A DNA stretch of 64,000 nucleotides from Modestobacter sp. VKM Ac-2986 (GCF_026967795.1 NZ_JAPVBH010000002.1:620001-684000), one strand, 5' to 3'; positions 1 to 10,109 are shown, numbered from the stretch's first letter. The notes: a model not told the origin generated them from the letters alone. Translations and numbers: made by a program.

Positions 1-1
1 G

Positions 2-652
2 CACGGCTGCTCGATGGCCCAGGGCTACGCCTTCGGCCGGCCCGCGCCGCTGCCGGCCCGCGAGCTCGAGGACCTCGACACCCCGCCGGACCTCAGCCTG
101 CCGGGCGGCCCGCCGTCCGGTCCGGCGCCGTCCGGGGGGCTGTCGGCCGGCCCGCTGGCCTTCGACACCCCCTTCGCCCTGCCCGCCGACGTCCTGTCCG
201 ACGTCGACGAGCTGGACGACGTGGAGCTCGGTGAGCAGGACCGCGACGAGCGGCCCCGCAGCCGGGACCGGTGGACGCCGAAGCCGGCGCAGGGCACCGC
301 CGCGGTGCCGGAGCTCAACGCCTTCGCCCTGCCCGTGACCGGTGCGTCCCCGGCGCCGGAGCCGCTCGCCGCAGCGGTCCCGGAGGCCGACGAGGTCCCG
401 GCCGTCGACCCCGACTTCGACCCGTCGGTGTTCCGGCCCTCGCGCGCCTTCCTGGAGCTGCGCGAGCTGCTGGCCGCCAACGGCGTCCAGGACCCGTTCG
501 TGCCCGAGCCCCGCGAGGCCGCCGAGATCGGCGACCTGAGCGGCCTGACCCCCGACGCCGGGGACCTGTCGGGGCTGCGTCCCTGGCTGGAGTCCTTCCA
601 GCAGCGCCTCGGCCCGCGCACCGGCGAGCTCCCCGAGGTCGGCCGCAGCTGA
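2..652 (+). CDS. EAL-domain c-di-GMP phosphodiesterase, 3' end only
   Basis: The frame is open from the left edge. The first residues read HGCSMAQGYAFGRP, which matches the conserved end of EAL domains (GCxxAQGYLFGRP; compare GCDSAQGWLFGRP in the intact GGDEF-EAL gene at 47746). The ATG at 14 therefore lies inside the gene and is not its start. After the EAL end comes a tail of about 200 residues that is rich in Pro, Ala, Asp and Glu, probably disordered. It ends in a more ordered-looking stretch (VFRPSRAFLELRELL, then two GDLSGL repeats before PWLESFQQRLG). By family knowledge the enzyme would hydrolyse c-di-GMP to pGpG in the cytoplasm, but the catalytic residues lie outside the window. The tail function is unknown. 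Confidence 0.75.
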   Translation, partial: HGCSMAQGYAFGRPAPLPARELEDLDTPPDLSLPGGPPSGPAPSGGLSAGPLAFDTPFALPADVLSDVDELDDVELGEQDRDERPRSRDRWTPKPAQGTAAVPELNAFALPVTGASPAPEPLAAAVPEADEVPAVDPDFDPSVFRPSRAFLELRELLAANGVQDPFVPEPREAAEIGDLSGLTPDAGDLSGLRPWLESFQQRLGPRTGELPEVGRS

Positions 653-659
653 CGCTCCC

Positions 660-691
660 CTGACCGGCCGGCGACGACGCCGGCCGGTCAG
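660..691. terminator. Bidirectional terminator hairpin
   Basis: A perfect 14-bp stem (660-673 with 678-691) and a 4-nt ACGA loop lie between two convergent genes. The right arm contains the stop codon of the SGNH hydrolase gene. Confidence 0.8.
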
Positions 692-1509
692 CCGACGCGC
701 TCTCCGGCCTGCACCGGCCGCAGCTCGGGCTGCTTCGGCGTCCGGCCGTCGCCGGAGGACCGCCCGCGCAGCCGGCGGCCGATCCACGGCACCACGAACC
801 CGCGCACCCAGGCGGCCTCCTGGGCGAGGACCTCGCGGGCCGGCCGCGGCGGCGCCGGGTCCAGCGGCGTCCGCCAGTCGGTGTCGTCGCCGGTGACCGG
901 CACCCCGAGTGCCGCGGCCGCCGCCAGCGCGGTGCGCCGGTGACCCTCGGCGGTGAGGTGGATGCGGTCGCCGGCGTCCCACATCCGCGCGTCCTGCACC
1001 CACGCCGCGCCCCACTGGTCGACCACGACGGCGCCCTGCCGGGCGGCGATCGACCACAGGTGGGCGTTGAACACCGCGACCCGGCCGCGGGTGCGCCGGA
1101 TGATCGGGGTCTGCCGCGGGTCGACCCCGGTCACCAGCAGGACGTCGGCCCCGGCCTCCCGGAACCCCACCACGGCCTGCTCGAGGTCGGCGGCCAGCCG
1201 GTCGGGGTCGGCGCCGGGGCGGAGCAGGTCGTTGCCGCCGGCGACCAGGCTGACCAGGTCCGGCCGTGCGGCCAGCGCCGCGGGCACCTGCTCGGCGAGC
1301 ACCTGGTGCAGCAGCCGGCCGCGGATGGCCAGGTTGGCGTACTCGACGGTGCCCGCGGGGGCCGCGGCCGCGAGGTGCCCGGCCAGCCGGTCGGCCCAGC
1401 CGCGGAAGGCGTCCGGCGTCCCCGGGTCGGGGTCGCTGAGCCCCTCGGTGAAGGAGTCCCCCAGCGCGATGTAGCGCTGCCACGTCCGTCGGTCGCTGCC
1501 CGGCTGCAC
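688..1509 (-). CDS. SGNH/GDSL-family hydrolase
   Basis: A predicted serine esterase/lipase of the SGNH superfamily, about 273 aa. Block I is visible as ALGDSFTEG near the N-terminus, with the nucleophile Ser in GDS. Block III is visible as VAGGNDLLRPG (Gly/Asn oxyanion region), and a C-terminal DRIHLTAEGHRRTA block supplies the Asp and His of the triad. There is no clear signal peptide, so it is probably cytoplasmic. The substrate cannot be inferred. The start is uncertain: GTG at 1509 and GTG at 1542 are both possible and neither has a good ribosome-binding site. The C-terminal 60 residues after the His block are basic. Confidence 0.85.
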   Translation of the reverse strand: MQPGSDRRTWQRYIALGDSFTEGLSDPDPGTPDAFRGWADRLAGHLAAAAPAGTVEYANLAIRGRLLHQVLAEQVPAALAARPDLVSLVAGGNDLLRPGADPDRLAADLEQAVVGFREAGADVLLVTGVDPRQTPIIRRTRGRVAVFNAHLWSIAARQGAVVVDQWGAAWVQDARMWDAGDRIHLTAEGHRRTALAAAAALGVPVTGDDTDWRTPLDPAPPRPAREVLAQEAAWVRGFVVPWIGRRLRGRSSGDGRTPKQPELRPVQAGERVG

Positions 1510-1615
1510 GCTGCTACTGCACCACGCCCGGACCGGCGGCACGCAGCGAGGGGTGGGGCCGACCTCAACGTCGCCGTCTCCTGCCCGTCACATGAGACCG
1601 CCAGGATCTGCGGTC

Positions 1616-2401
1616 ATGCGCACCGACGTGGCCTGCACCCTCATCGTCTCCTCGCCCGCACCGGCGACCGCCCTGCTGCAGGTCGCCGTGGCCGCGCCGC
1701 TGACCGAGCAGCTGACCGTGCTCGGCGACGGACGGCCGGTGCCGGTCGAGGAGGTCGCCGTCCCCGGTGCCCGGGTGCACCGGCTGGAGGTGCCGGCCGG
1801 GGAGACGACGATCGTCTACACCGCGCAGGTCGAGTCGGCCGGCAGCCCGCGGGAGGTCACGCCGGCGGAGTGGGCGGAGTTCGTCCGGCCCAGCCGCTAC
1901 TGCCCGTCGGACCAGCTGGAGGGCTACGCCGGCACCGAGTTCGACCGGTCGCTGCCGCGCGCGGAGCTGATCGCCTCCGTCGCCGCCTGGGTGGCCGGGC
2001 GGCTGAGCTACGTCTCCGGCTCCAGCCGCCCGGTGGACACCGCGGTCGACACCCTGCTGCTGGGCCGGGGCGTGTGCCGCGACTACGCGCACCTGACCAT
2101 CACGATGCTGCGCGCGCTGGAGGTCCCGGCCCGGCTGGTCGCGGTCTACGCCCCGGGGCTGTCGCCGATGGACTTCCACGCCGTGGTCGAGGCCGACGTG
2201 GACGGCGTCTGGCAGACCGTCGACGCCACCCGGCTGGCCCCGACGTCGGCGCTGGTGCGCATCTGCTCGGGCCGGGACGCCGCCGACACCGCGTTCCTGT
2301 CGCTGTTCGGCGGCCGGTCCGTGCTGGAGCGGATGACCGTCACCGCCACCGTGGACGGCGACCTCCCCGCCCCCGACGACGAGCCCTTCCCGCTGCCGTA
2401 G
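1616..2401 (+). CDS. Transglutaminase-like (papain-fold) family protein
   Basis: 261 aa. The first ~75 residues form a beta-rich N-terminal domain typical of bacterial transglutaminase-like proteins. The catalytic core follows, with Cys in GRGVCRDYAHL, His in MDFHAVVEA and Asp in TVDATRLAP, so the Cys-His-Asp triad is complete. Family members act as peptidases or amidases, and the substrate is usually unknown. There is no signal peptide. ATG 1616 is chosen because the conserved N-terminal domain begins there; upstream in-frame codons would add a low-complexity extension. The gene is divergent from the SGNH hydrolase and convergent with nadK. Confidence 0.8.
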   Translation: MRTDVACTLIVSSPAPATALLQVAVAAPLTEQLTVLGDGRPVPVEEVAVPGARVHRLEVPAGETTIVYTAQVESAGSPREVTPAEWAEFVRPSRYCPSDQLEGYAGTEFDRSLPRAELIASVAAWVAGRLSYVSGSSRPVDTAVDTLLLGRGVCRDYAHLTITMLRALEVPARLVAVYAPGLSPMDFHAVVEADVDGVWQTVDATRLAPTSALVRICSGRDAADTAFLSLFGGRSVLERMTVTATVDGDLPAPDDEPFPLP

Positions 2402-2470
2402 CCGCCGCGTCCTGCCGGAGGTGGACCAGGGCCCCTGGGCCGAGCCGGGCCCACCGTCGACAGCTCCTGG

Positions 2471-3454
2471 TCAGCGCCCGTCGGCGTCCCGGCTGCGGAC
2501 GGACGGCGAGCTGGTCGCGGTGCTGCCCGGGGGCGTGACCCCGCCCGGCTGGCGGCGGCGCAGCTCGTCGGGCAGCAGCTCGACCAGCTCCTCGGGCAGC
2601 AGCGGGAGGTCCAGCAGCGAGAGCTTGACCCGGCTGCGGTCGGCGGCCAGCCAGTCGTCCAGCCGCACCAGCAGCCCGGCGTCGGTGCGGGTGGAGACGT
2701 GCAGCTCGTCGCCGGGGCCCAGCCGGCCGACCACCAGCCCGTCGACCTCGACCGCCGGGCGGCCCGCGTTCTCCGGCAGGGACAGGTGCAGCGGCTCGTG
2801 CGGGCCGAGCACCAGGGTGCGGTCGATGCCGTTCAGCGGCGCCGAGGGGGTGACGAGCACGCCCTCGGCACCCGGGGACACGACCGGCCCACCGGCGGCG
2901 AAGTTGTAGGCCGTCGACCCCATCGGGGTGGCGATGATCAGGGCGTCGCAGCGGTAGTGCCCGTAGCGACGGCCGGCCACCGACAGGGTCGCGTCGACCA
3001 TCCCCTCCCCCGGCACCCGGGCCAGGACGACGTCGTTGAACGCCACCGTCTCCCAGCCGGGCCCCTGCACGACCAGGCAGCTGCGCGACTCCAGCGTCGA
3101 GCGGCCCTCGGCCATCGCGGTGAGCGCGCCCTCCAGCTCCCGGCCCTCCACCTCGGTGAGGAAGCCGAGCCGGCCGAAGTTGACGCCCAGCACCGGGACC
3201 GGGTCGTCGACGACCAGGCGCATCGCGCCCAGCAGCGTGCCGTCACCGCCCAGGGCGATGATGCCGTCGCAGCTGGTCGCCAGCTCCGCCACGCCCACCG
3301 GGGTCACCCCCTGCAGGTGCAGCCGGGCGACGTCCCCGTCGCTGGCGACCAGTTCCACCCCGTGCGCCGTCGTCCAGGCGGCCACCTGGTCGACGGCGCC
3401 GGCGCAGTCACGGAAGGGGTGCAGCACGAGCCCGATGCGGCTCCCACCGTGCAC
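2471..3454 (-). CDS. nadK: NAD kinase
   Basis: ATP-dependent phosphorylation of NAD to NADP in the cytosol. The 327-aa product has the diagnostic GGDGT motif (about residues 69-73), the substrate motif FND in place of the common NE, and the glycine-rich block TPMGSTAYNFAAGGP. The last ~25 residues (Pro/Ser-rich) go beyond the usual family end. Translation starts at GTG, 3 bp after the stop of the upstream flavoprotein gene, so the two are very probably co-transcribed. That pairing links NADP supply with a pyridine-nucleotide-dependent reductase. Confidence 0.93.
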   Translation of the reverse strand: MHGGSRIGLVLHPFRDCAGAVDQVAAWTTAHGVELVASDGDVARLHLQGVTPVGVAELATSCDGIIALGGDGTLLGAMRLVVDDPVPVLGVNFGRLGFLTEVEGRELEGALTAMAEGRSTLESRSCLVVQGPGWETVAFNDVVLARVPGEGMVDATLSVAGRRYGHYRCDALIIATPMGSTAYNFAAGGPVVSPGAEGVLVTPSAPLNGIDRTLVLGPHEPLHLSLPENAGRPAVEVDGLVVGRLGPGDELHVSTRTDAGLLVRLDDWLAADRSRVKLSLLDLPLLPEELVELLPDELRRRQPGGVTPPGSTATSSPSVRSRDADGR

Positions 3455-3457
3455 CCG

Positions 3458-4879
3458 TCAGCCCCGGTAGGTCTCGAGCAGGCGCAGCCAGATCTCGCTG
3501 ATCGTCGGGTAGGACGGGACGGCGTGCCACAGCCGCGCGATCGGCACCTCGCCGACCACCGCGATCGTCGCCGAGTGCAGCAGCTCGGCCACGCCTCCGC
3601 CGACGAACGTCACCCCGAGCAGCACCTCGCGCTCGGTGTCGACGACGGCGATCGCCGTCCCGGTGTAGCCGTCGGCGTGCACCGCGGCACCGGCCACGCT
3701 GCCGATCGGGTACTCCACGACGCGGTGCGGCAGCCCTGCCTTGTCCGCCTCGGCGGCGGTCATGCCGACCGAGGCGACCTGCGGGTCGGTGAACACGACG
3801 CTGGGGGTGGCGCGCCGGTCGGCGGTGGCCACGAACGGCGACCAGTCGGACAGGTCGACCTGCTCGCCGTGGGCCCGGGCGACGATCGCCGCGCCGGCCT
3901 GGCGGGCCTGGTACTTGCCCATGTGGGTCAGCTGCTGCCGGCCGTTGACGTCGCCCACGCCGTAGAGCCACGGGGTGCCCGGCACCTGCAGCGACTCGTC
4001 GACGTCGAGGTACCCCTCCGGCTCCAGGCCGACGGTCTCCAGCCCGATCTCGTCGGTGTTCGCGGCGCGGCCCACGGCGACCAGCACCTCGTCGCCGCGG
4101 AACTCCCCGGCGGAGCTGGTGAGCACGACCTCGCCGCCCTCGCGGCGCACCGACTGCACCTCCACGCCCAGGTGGACGTCGACGCCCAGGTCGCGCAGCG
4201 AGGCCTCGACCGCCTCGCCGGCGGCGGGCTCCAGGTGCGGCAGCAGCCGCTCGTTGTGCTGGAAGAGCGTCACCGAGGACCCGAGCTGCTGCCAGGCGGT
4301 GGACATCTCGCAGCCCACGTAGCCGCCACCGATGACCAGCAGCCGGCCCGGCACCTCCTTGGCGCTGGTGGACTCCCGCGGGGTCCACGGCGTGACCTCG
4401 GCCAGCCCGTCGACCGGCGGGACAGCGGCGCGCGAGCCGGTGCACACGGCCACGGCCTCCCGGGCGGTGAGCACCAGCTCGGTGCCGTCGGCCTGGGTCA
4501 CGACGACCCGCTTCTCGCCGTCGAGGCGGCCCTTGCCGCGCACCAGGGCGATGTTGCTGCTCTCGACCCACTCGACCTGGCTGGAGTCGTCCCAGTCGTG
4601 GGTGAAGGAGTCGCGGCGGGCCAGCGTCGCGGCGACGTCCTGCTCGCCGGTCACCGCGGCGGCGGCCCCCGAGACGGCCCGGGCCCCGGCCAGCACCTCG
4701 CTGCCGCGCAGCAGCGTCTTGCTGGGCATGCACGCCCAGTAGGAGCACTCCCCACCGACCAGTTCGCTCTCCACGAGGACGGCGGTCAGCCCGCCCTTGA
4801 CGACGATGTCGGCGACGTTCTCCCCGGTCGAGCCCGCCCCGAGGACGATGACGTCGTAGCTCTGCTCTGCAGTGGTCAC
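3458..4879 (-). CDS. NAD(P)/FAD-dependent disulfide oxidoreductase (Lpd/mercuric reductase-like)
   Basis: 473 aa, class I pyridine nucleotide-disulfide oxidoreductase. The FAD-binding GAGSTGENVA motif comes near residue 14. The redox-active pair Cys45/Cys50 sits in GGECSYWACMPSK, with the same spacing as GGxCxxxGCxPSK. An NAD(P)-binding GGGYVGCEM motif and a second FAD motif (YGVGDVNG) follow. The C-terminal dimer domain carries the HAVPSYPTISE active-site His region. The motif variant CSYWAC is common in actinobacterial members of unproven substrate. It heads a two-gene unit with nadK, and its ATG is 26 bp from the divergent flavin reductase start. Dihydrolipoamide dehydrogenase proper is less likely given the neighbours. 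Confidence 0.85.
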   Translation of the reverse strand: MTTAEQSYDVIVLGAGSTGENVADIVVKGGLTAVLVESELVGGECSYWACMPSKTLLRGSEVLAGARAVSGAAAAVTGEQDVAATLARRDSFTHDWDDSSQVEWVESSNIALVRGKGRLDGEKRVVVTQADGTELVLTAREAVAVCTGSRAAVPPVDGLAEVTPWTPRESTSAKEVPGRLLVIGGGYVGCEMSTAWQQLGSSVTLFQHNERLLPHLEPAAGEAVEASLRDLGVDVHLGVEVQSVRREGGEVVLTSSAGEFRGDEVLVAVGRAANTDEIGLETVGLEPEGYLDVDESLQVPGTPWLYGVGDVNGRQQLTHMGKYQARQAGAAIVARAHGEQVDLSDWSPFVATADRRATPSVVFTDPQVASVGMTAAEADKAGLPHRVVEYPIGSVAGAAVHADGYTGTAIAVVDTEREVLLGVTFVGGGVAELLHSATIAVVGEVPIARLWHAVPSYPTISEIWLRLLETYRG

Positions 4880-4905
4880 GACTGCATTGTGGTCGACTGG
4901 TCCCC

Positions 4906-5415
4906 GTGCCTGTCGATGCTCGGGAGTACGCAGCCGCTCTGCGCCAGTACGCGGCCGGCGTGGTGCTGCTGACCGTGCGCGACGACATCGACGACGTCGG
5001 GACGACGGTGACGTCGCTGATGAGCGTCTCGGCCGACCCGCCGCTGGTCGCGATCGGGCTGGCCACCGAGGGCTACCCGGCCGAGGTGCTGCAGGCGGTG
5101 GGCTCCTGCGCGGTCAACGTGCTCGGGTCCGCCCACGCGATCCTGGCCAGCCGGTTCTCCTCCGCCGGCCGGCCCAGCGCCCGGCACCTGCTGGAGTCCG
5201 TGCCCTGGCACCGCGCGCCGGTGAGCGAGGCGATCGTGCTCGACGGCGCCCTGGCCGCGCTCGACTGCACGGTGGCCTCCGTCGTCGAGGCCGGTGACCA
5301 CGTCGTCGTCCTGCTGCAGGTCGAGGGCGTGCCGGCGCTCGGCGACGACGACCCGCTGCTGCGGCTGCGCGGCCGCTTCACCGACGGCGCCGGCCAGGCC
5401 CTCCGCCGTCCGTGA
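4906..5415 (+). CDS. Flavin reductase / FMN-binding split-barrel protein
   Basis: 169 aa with a GTG start. It matches the flavin_reduct family (HpaC/RutF type): [16 protein letters not shown] at the N-terminus, [20 protein letters not shown] as the FMN-binding strand-loop, and FAVNVL-like [12 protein letters not shown]. By family, it uses NAD(P)H to reduce FMN/FAD or binds FMN as an oxidoreductase. Its TGA overlaps the GTG of the beta-lactamase gene by 4 bp (GTGA), so the two may be translationally coupled, although no functional link is obvious. Confidence 0.8.
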   Translation: MPVDAREYAAALRQYAAGVVLLTVRDDIDDVGTTVTSLMSVSADPPLVAIGLATEGYPAEVLQAVGSCAVNVLGSAHAILASRFSSAGRPSARHLLESVPWHRAPVSEAIVLDGALAALDCTVASVVEAGDHVVVLLQVEGVPALGDDDPLLRLRGRFTDGAGQALRRP

Positions 5416-6422
5416 GCGGGGCCGGGTCGCCCGGCATCGCCGGGGGCGGGTGGGTGCGCACTCGTCGGGGTGTCGGCGTGGCCCGACCTCCCGGGATCTG
5501 CGCAACGGCGCTCGCCGCGGCCACGGTGCTCGCGGTCGCGGGCTGCTCAGGGGGCGCGGCGCCGGGGGCGTCCCCCGCCCCGGCCTCCTCCGCGCCGGCC
5601 CCGGCCGCTCCGGCGTCGGCGGCCCCGCCGGTCACCGACCCTGCGGTCGGGGTGGCGCTGGCGGCGCTGGAGGAGGAGTCCGGGCGCCGGCTCGGGGTGT
5701 ACGCCGTCGACACCGGCTCCGGTGCGGTCGTCGAGCACCGCGCCGACGAGCGCTTCCCGTACGCCTCCACCTCCAAGGCGCTGACCGCCGCGGCGGTGCT
5801 GGACCGGACGACCGACGCCGAGCTGGACGTGGTGGTCCGCTGGACCGCCGGTGACCTGGTGACGTACTCGCCGGTGACCGAGCTGCACGTCGAGACCGGG
5901 CTGCCGCTGCGGGACGTGCTGGCCGCCGCGCTGCAGGTCAGCGACAACACCGCCGGCAACCTGCTCCTCGACGAGCTGGGCGGCACCGCGGGGTTCGAGC
6001 AGGTGCTGCGGGGACTCGGGGACGACGTCACCTCTCCCGACCGGTACGAGCCGGAGCTGAACACCGGCGTCCCCGGCGACGAGCGGGACACCAGCACGCC
6101 CCGGGCACTCGCCGGCGACCTGCGCGCCGTCGCCGTCGATGAGGCGCTCGACCCGGACGACCGCGCCCTGCTGCTGGGCTGGATGCGCAGCTCGACCACG
6201 GGCGGCGCGCTGGTCCGCGCGGGCGTCCCCGACGGGTGGGACGTCGCCGACAAGTCCGGCACCGCGGCGTACGGCACCCGCAACGACCTGGCCGTCGTGC
6301 AGCCTCCGGGGCGCGCGCCGATCGTGCTCGCCGTCCTCTCCACCTCCGCCGACGCGGACGCCGACCCCTCCGACGCCGTCGTCGCCCGGGCGGCCGAGGT
6401 CGTGGTCACCGCGCTGCGCTGA
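5412..6422 (+). CDS. Class A serine beta-lactamase, predicted lipoprotein
   Basis: All class A motifs are present in order: STSK (nucleophile Ser119 counted from GTG 5412), SDN, EPELN (general-base Glu and Asn) and KSG in place of the usual KTG. The enzyme would hydrolyse the beta-lactam ring outside the membrane. The N-terminus has a hydrophobic segment ending in lipobox LAVAGC, then an Ala/Pro/Ser linker of about 35 residues, so it is probably membrane-anchored. The listed start overlaps the upstream stop. GTG 5454, preceded by a G-rich stretch and giving a tidier n-region before the hydrophobic segment, is a good alternative. The substrate profile cannot be read from sequence. Confidence 0.9.
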   Translation: MSGAGSPGIAGGGWVRTRRGVGVARPPGICATALAAATVLAVAGCSGGAAPGASPAPASSAPAPAAPASAAPPVTDPAVGVALAALEEESGRRLGVYAVDTGSGAVVEHRADERFPYASTSKALTAAAVLDRTTDAELDVVVRWTAGDLVTYSPVTELHVETGLPLRDVLAAALQVSDNTAGNLLLDELGGTAGFEQVLRGLGDDVTSPDRYEPELNTGVPGDERDTSTPRALAGDLRAVAVDEALDPDDRALLLGWMRSSTTGGALVRAGVPDGWDVADKSGTAAYGTRNDLAVVQPPGRAPIVLAVLSTSADADADPSDAVVARAAEVVVTALR

Positions 6423-6471
6423 GCGCCCGGGAACGCGGGCGACACGAGCCGGGGCTAGCGTCGTGCCTGCG

Positions 6472-9072
6472 ATGACTGGTTCCCTCCCCGCCCCGTCCGC
6501 GTCCGCCCTCAACCGCGCGCTCGTCCGTGCCGAACGCGGCGTGACGCTCGACGCCACCGAGGCCGAGACCCTGATGCACGCCCGCGGCCTGGCCGAGGGC
6601 GAGCCGCTGGACCGGCTGCTGACGACCGCCTCCCGGGTGCGGGACGCCGGCCTCGCCTCCGCCGGCCGCCCCGGGGTGGTGACCTACAGCCGCAAGGTGT
6701 TCATCCCGCTCACCACCCTGTGCCGCGACCGCTGCCACTACTGCACGTTCGTCACCACGCCCGGGCAGCTGCGCGCCGAGGGCCGGGCGCCGTTCCTGTC
6801 CCCCGACGAGGTGCTCGACATCGCCCGCCAGGGCGCGGCGCTGGGCTGCAAGGAGGCGCTGTTCACCCTCGGCGACCGCCCGGAGGACCGCTGGCCGGTG
6901 GCCGCCGAGTGGCTGGAGGCGCACGGCTTCGACTCCACGCTGGGCTACCTGCGGGCGATGGCCATCCGGGTGCTGGAGGAGACCGGGCTGCTGCCGCACC
7001 TCAACCCCGGCGTGCTGAGCTGGGAGGAGATCCAGCGGCTCAAGCCGGTCGCGGCGTCGATGGGCATGATGCTGGAGACGACGGCCACGCGGCTGTGGTC
7101 GGAGAAGGGCGGCCCGCACTTCGGCAGCCCCGACAAGGAGCCCGCCGTGCGGCTGCGGGTGCTCGAGGACGCCGGCCGCTCCGCGGTCCCGTTCACCACC
7201 GGCGTGCTGCTGGGCATCGGCGAGACCTACGCCGAGCGGGTCGACGCGCTGGCCGAGATCCGGGCCTCGGCGCGCCGGCACGGACACGTGCAGGAGGTGA
7301 TTGTGCAGAACTTCCGGGCCAAGCCGCGCACCGCGATGGCCGGCGCGGACGACCTCGCGCTGCAGGAGTACGTCGCCTCGGTCGCGGTCAGCCGGCTGGT
7401 CCTCGGGCCGGCCGCGCGGGTCCAGGCGCCGCCGAACCTGAGCGACTCCACCGAGCTGGGCCTGCTGCTGCGGGCCGGCGTCGACGACTGGGGTGGGGTC
7501 TCCCCGCTCACGCCCGACCACGTCAACCCCGAGCGCCCGTGGCCCAACATCGACAAGCTGGCCCAGCTGACCGCCGACGCCGGCTTCACGCTGCGCGAGC
7601 GGCTCGCCGCCCAGCCCGGCTACGTGCTGCAGCCCGAGCCGTGGCTGGACCCCCGGGTGCGCCCGCACGTCGACGCCCTGGCCGGCGAGGACGGCCTCGC
7701 CGTCGAGGGCCGCAACCCGGTCGGGCTGCCGTGGCAGGAGCCGGACGAGGCGTGGACGGCGTCGGGCCGGGTCGACCTGCACACCGAGATCGACACCCTG
7801 GGGCGCACCGGCGACCGGCGCAGCGACTTCGACGCCGTCTACGGCGACTGGGCCGAGCTGCGCTCCCGCACCGAGAGCGCCCGCGACGGGCACTCGACCG
7901 CGATCGCGGCCGGCGACCCGGAGGTGCACGCGGCACTCCGGCACGCCGAGACCGACCCCGCCGGGCTGAGCGACGCCGAGTACCTGGCGCTGCTGGGCGC
8001 CGACGGCACCGACCTCGACGCCCTCGCGGCGCTGGCCGACGCCGTCCGCCGCGACGTCAACGGCGACGACGTCACCTACGTGGTGAACCGGAACGTCAAC
8101 TTCACCAACGTCTGCTACACCGGCTGCCGGTTCTGCGCCTTCGCCCAGCGGCGCACCGACGCCGACGCCTTCACCCTGTCGATGCAGCAGGTCGGTGACC
8201 GGGTGGAGGAGGCCTGGGCCGGTGGGGCGACCGAGATCTGCATGCAGGGCGGCATCCACCCCGACCTGCCCGGCACCGCCTACCTCGACCTGGCGCGGGA
8301 GGTGAAGTCCCGCCGTCCCGACATCCACCTGCACGCGTTCTCCCCGATGGAGGTGGTGAACGGGTCGGCGCGCACCGGCCTGAGCTTCCGCGACTTCCTC
8401 ACCGCCGCGAAGGAGGCCGGCGTCGACTCCCTGCCCGGGACCGCGGCGGAGATCCTGGACGACGACGTCCGCTGGGTGCTGACCAAGGGCAAGCTGCCCA
8501 CGGCCACCTGGCTGGAGATCGTCCGGACGGCGCACGAGGTGGGCCTGCCGACGACCTCGACGATGATGTACGGCCACGTCGACACCCCCGCCCACTGGGT
8601 CGCGCACCTGCGCACCCTCAGCCGCCTGCAGGACGAGACCGGCGGCTTCCGCGAGTTCGTGCTGCTGCCGTTCGTGCACCACAACTCGCCCATCTACCTG
8701 GCCGGCGTCGCCCGGCCCGGACCGACGAACCGGGAGAACCGGGCGGTGCACGCCGTGGCCCGACTGGTGCTGCACGGGCGGATCGACAACATCCAGACCT
8801 CGTGGGTGAAGCTCGGGGACACCGGCACCCAGGCGATGCTGGACGGCGGCGCCAACGACCTCGGCGGCACGCTGATGGAGGAGACCATCAGCCGGATGGC
8901 GGGCTCGGGCAACGGGTCGCTGAAGACCATCGCCGAACTGGAGGCCATGGCCGCCGCGATCGGCCGCCCGGCCCGCCAGCGCACGACGGAGTACGGCACG
9001 CCGAGCGCCGAGCGGATGGCCACCGCCCGCACCGACGCCGGCCGCCGCGCGCTCACCCTCAAGGTCGTCTGA
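6472..9072 (+). CDS. fbiC: FO synthase, fused CofG/CofH (F420 biosynthesis)
   Basis: 866 aa, close to the usual actinobacterial FbiC length. It contains two radical-SAM halves. The CofG half has CRDRCHYC (Cys84, Cys88, Cys91) and the CofH half has CYTGCRFC (Cys548, Cys552, Cys555). Each triad binds a 4Fe-4S cluster and SAM. Together they condense a tyrosine-derived unit with 5-amino-6-ribitylamino-uracil to make FO, the deazaflavin core of coenzyme F420. A -10-like TAGCGT at 6456-6461 lies 10 nt before the ATG, so the leader is short or absent. Its presence indicates F420-dependent metabolism in the host. Confidence 0.96.
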   Translation: MTGSLPAPSASALNRALVRAERGVTLDATEAETLMHARGLAEGEPLDRLLTTASRVRDAGLASAGRPGVVTYSRKVFIPLTTLCRDRCHYCTFVTTPGQLRAEGRAPFLSPDEVLDIARQGAALGCKEALFTLGDRPEDRWPVAAEWLEAHGFDSTLGYLRAMAIRVLEETGLLPHLNPGVLSWEEIQRLKPVAASMGMMLETTATRLWSEKGGPHFGSPDKEPAVRLRVLEDAGRSAVPFTTGVLLGIGETYAERVDALAEIRASARRHGHVQEVIVQNFRAKPRTAMAGADDLALQEYVASVAVSRLVLGPAARVQAPPNLSDSTELGLLLRAGVDDWGGVSPLTPDHVNPERPWPNIDKLAQLTADAGFTLRERLAAQPGYVLQPEPWLDPRVRPHVDALAGEDGLAVEGRNPVGLPWQEPDEAWTASGRVDLHTEIDTLGRTGDRRSDFDAVYGDWAELRSRTESARDGHSTAIAAGDPEVHAALRHAETDPAGLSDAEYLALLGADGTDLDALAALADAVRRDVNGDDVTYVVNRNVNFTNVCYTGCRFCAFAQRRTDADAFTLSMQQVGDRVEEAWAGGATEICMQGGIHPDLPGTAYLDLAREVKSRRPDIHLHAFSPMEVVNGSARTGLSFRDFLTAAKEAGVDSLPGTAAEILDDDVRWVLTKGKLPTATWLEIVRTAHEVGLPTTSTMMYGHVDTPAHWVAHLRTLSRLQDETGGFREFVLLPFVHHNSPIYLAGVARPGPTNRENRAVHAVARLVLHGRIDNIQTSWVKLGDTGTQAMLDGGANDLGGTLMEETISRMAGSGNGSLKTIAELEAMAAAIGRPARQRTTEYGTPSAERMATARTDAGRRALTLKVV

Positions 9073-9106
9073 CTGCCCTTCCCGAGACAGCCGACCCCAC
9101 CTGCGC

Positions 9107-10096
9107 TCAGGGAGCGGGCGGACGACAGACCAGGGCGGTGAGCCCGCTGTCGAGCACTGTCGCACCGGCGGCCGCCGGGACCAGCACCGTGTCGCCCACC
9201 TCCACCTGCAGGCTGCCCGCCCCCGAGGACAGCACCCCGGCGCCGTCGGTGACCACGACGACGGCGAAGCCCGCCGCGAGCTCGGTCCGTCCGGCAACGC
9301 GGTCGACGCGGAAGAAGCTGTCCGCCGCCGCCGGCAGCACCGGTCCGGTGGCCCCGGCGCGCACCACCAGGGCCTCGACCTGGTCGGCCGTTCGGGGCGC
9401 GAGGTCGGTCGCCTGGAGTGCGCGGTCGAAGCCCAGCCCCAGATGCCCGTCGCGCGGCCCGTCGAGTGCGAAGTCACGCCATTCCAGCAGGATCGAGAGG
9501 TCCTCCGGCTCCTGCACCTCGACCAGGAACGTGCCGGCCCCGATCGCGTGCGGCATGCCGGCCGGTACGAACACGGCGTCCCCGGGCGCCACTTCGACTC
9601 GGTGCATCGCTGCCAGCAGCCCGTCGACGTCCTGGTCGTCGACCAGCCGGCGCAGCCGGTCCGCGGACAGCTCGGCACGCCAGCCCAGGTGCACCTCGCC
9701 TCCCCGCAGGAACACCCACGCCTCGGTCTTGCCGTGCGCACACCCCAGGTGCTCGGCGGCGAAGGCGCCGTCGGGATGCAGGTGCACCGGCAGCCGTTGC
9801 CCGGCGTCGAGCAGCTTGGTCAGCAGCCGCGTGTCCGCTCCGAAACGGGCCACGTGCGCCTCCCCCAGCCACGCCCGCGGGTCTGCCCCGACCGCGTCGC
9901 GCAGCGTGCGCCCGTCGTCGAGCACCGTCAACCCCAGTGCCCCCTCACCGAACAGCGTCGTCGTGGAACCGACCCAGTCCTCGGGCACCCGGCTGCCGTC
10001 CCACACCTGCCGGCGGAACTCGGCGATCCGTCCACCTCCGGCGTAGAAGCGGTCGGCCGGTTGGTTGGCCGGCAGGGGCAACGGGGTGACTGCCAC
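9107..10096 (-). CDS. manA: Mannose-6-phosphate isomerase, class I
   Basis: 329 aa. It interconverts mannose-6-P and fructose-6-P with a bound metal. Metal ligands are visible as the VHLHPDG pair, Glu in HGKTEAWVFL and His in PAGMPHAIG, and the cupin-like C-terminal domain follows. GTG 10096 is chosen because AGGAG lies about 5 nt upstream and the family N-terminus (PLPANQPADRFYAGGGRI) begins just after it; a longer reading would run through the operator-like palindrome. It is divergent from the ribose-type ABC operon across a 190-bp promoter region, which suggests the imported sugar enters glycolysis via a hexose phosphate. The length is short compared with E. coli ManA (391 aa), as often seen in actinobacteria. 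Confidence 0.88.
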   Translation of the reverse strand: MAVTPLPLPANQPADRFYAGGGRIAEFRRQVWDGSRVPEDWVGSTTTLFGEGALGLTVLDDGRTLRDAVGADPRAWLGEAHVARFGADTRLLTKLLDAGQRLPVHLHPDGAFAAEHLGCAHGKTEAWVFLRGGEVHLGWRAELSADRLRRLVDDQDVDGLLAAMHRVEVAPGDAVFVPAGMPHAIGAGTFLVEVQEPEDLSILLEWRDFALDGPRDGHLGLGFDRALQATDLAPRTADQVEALVVRAGATGPVLPAAADSFFRVDRVAGRTELAAGFAVVVVTDGAGVLSSGAGSLQVEVGDTVLVPAAAGATVLDSGLTALVCRPPAP

Positions 10097-10109
10097 GGGT
10101 CTCCTCTCG

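Noticed and set aside
940-2538. 532-codon plus-strand frame over the SGNH and transglutaminase-like genes
   Set aside because: It spans two genes with clear domains on opposite strands; its translation is Arg/Gly/Pro-rich without any motif.
2699-4972. 757-codon plus-strand frame opposite nadK and the flavoprotein gene
   Set aside because: Shadow of two well-supported minus-strand genes.
5412-6422. Beta-lactamase gene as an acquired resistance cassette
   Set aside because: Base composition matches its neighbours, no mobile flanks are present and lipoprotein class A enzymes are common in environmental actinobacteria.
6406-9741. 1111-codon open frame on the minus strand across fbiC
   Set aside because: It is antisense to fbiC, which has all radical-SAM motifs. 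The antisense product is His/Gly/Arg-rich low complexity, the normal artefact of high-GC third codon positions.
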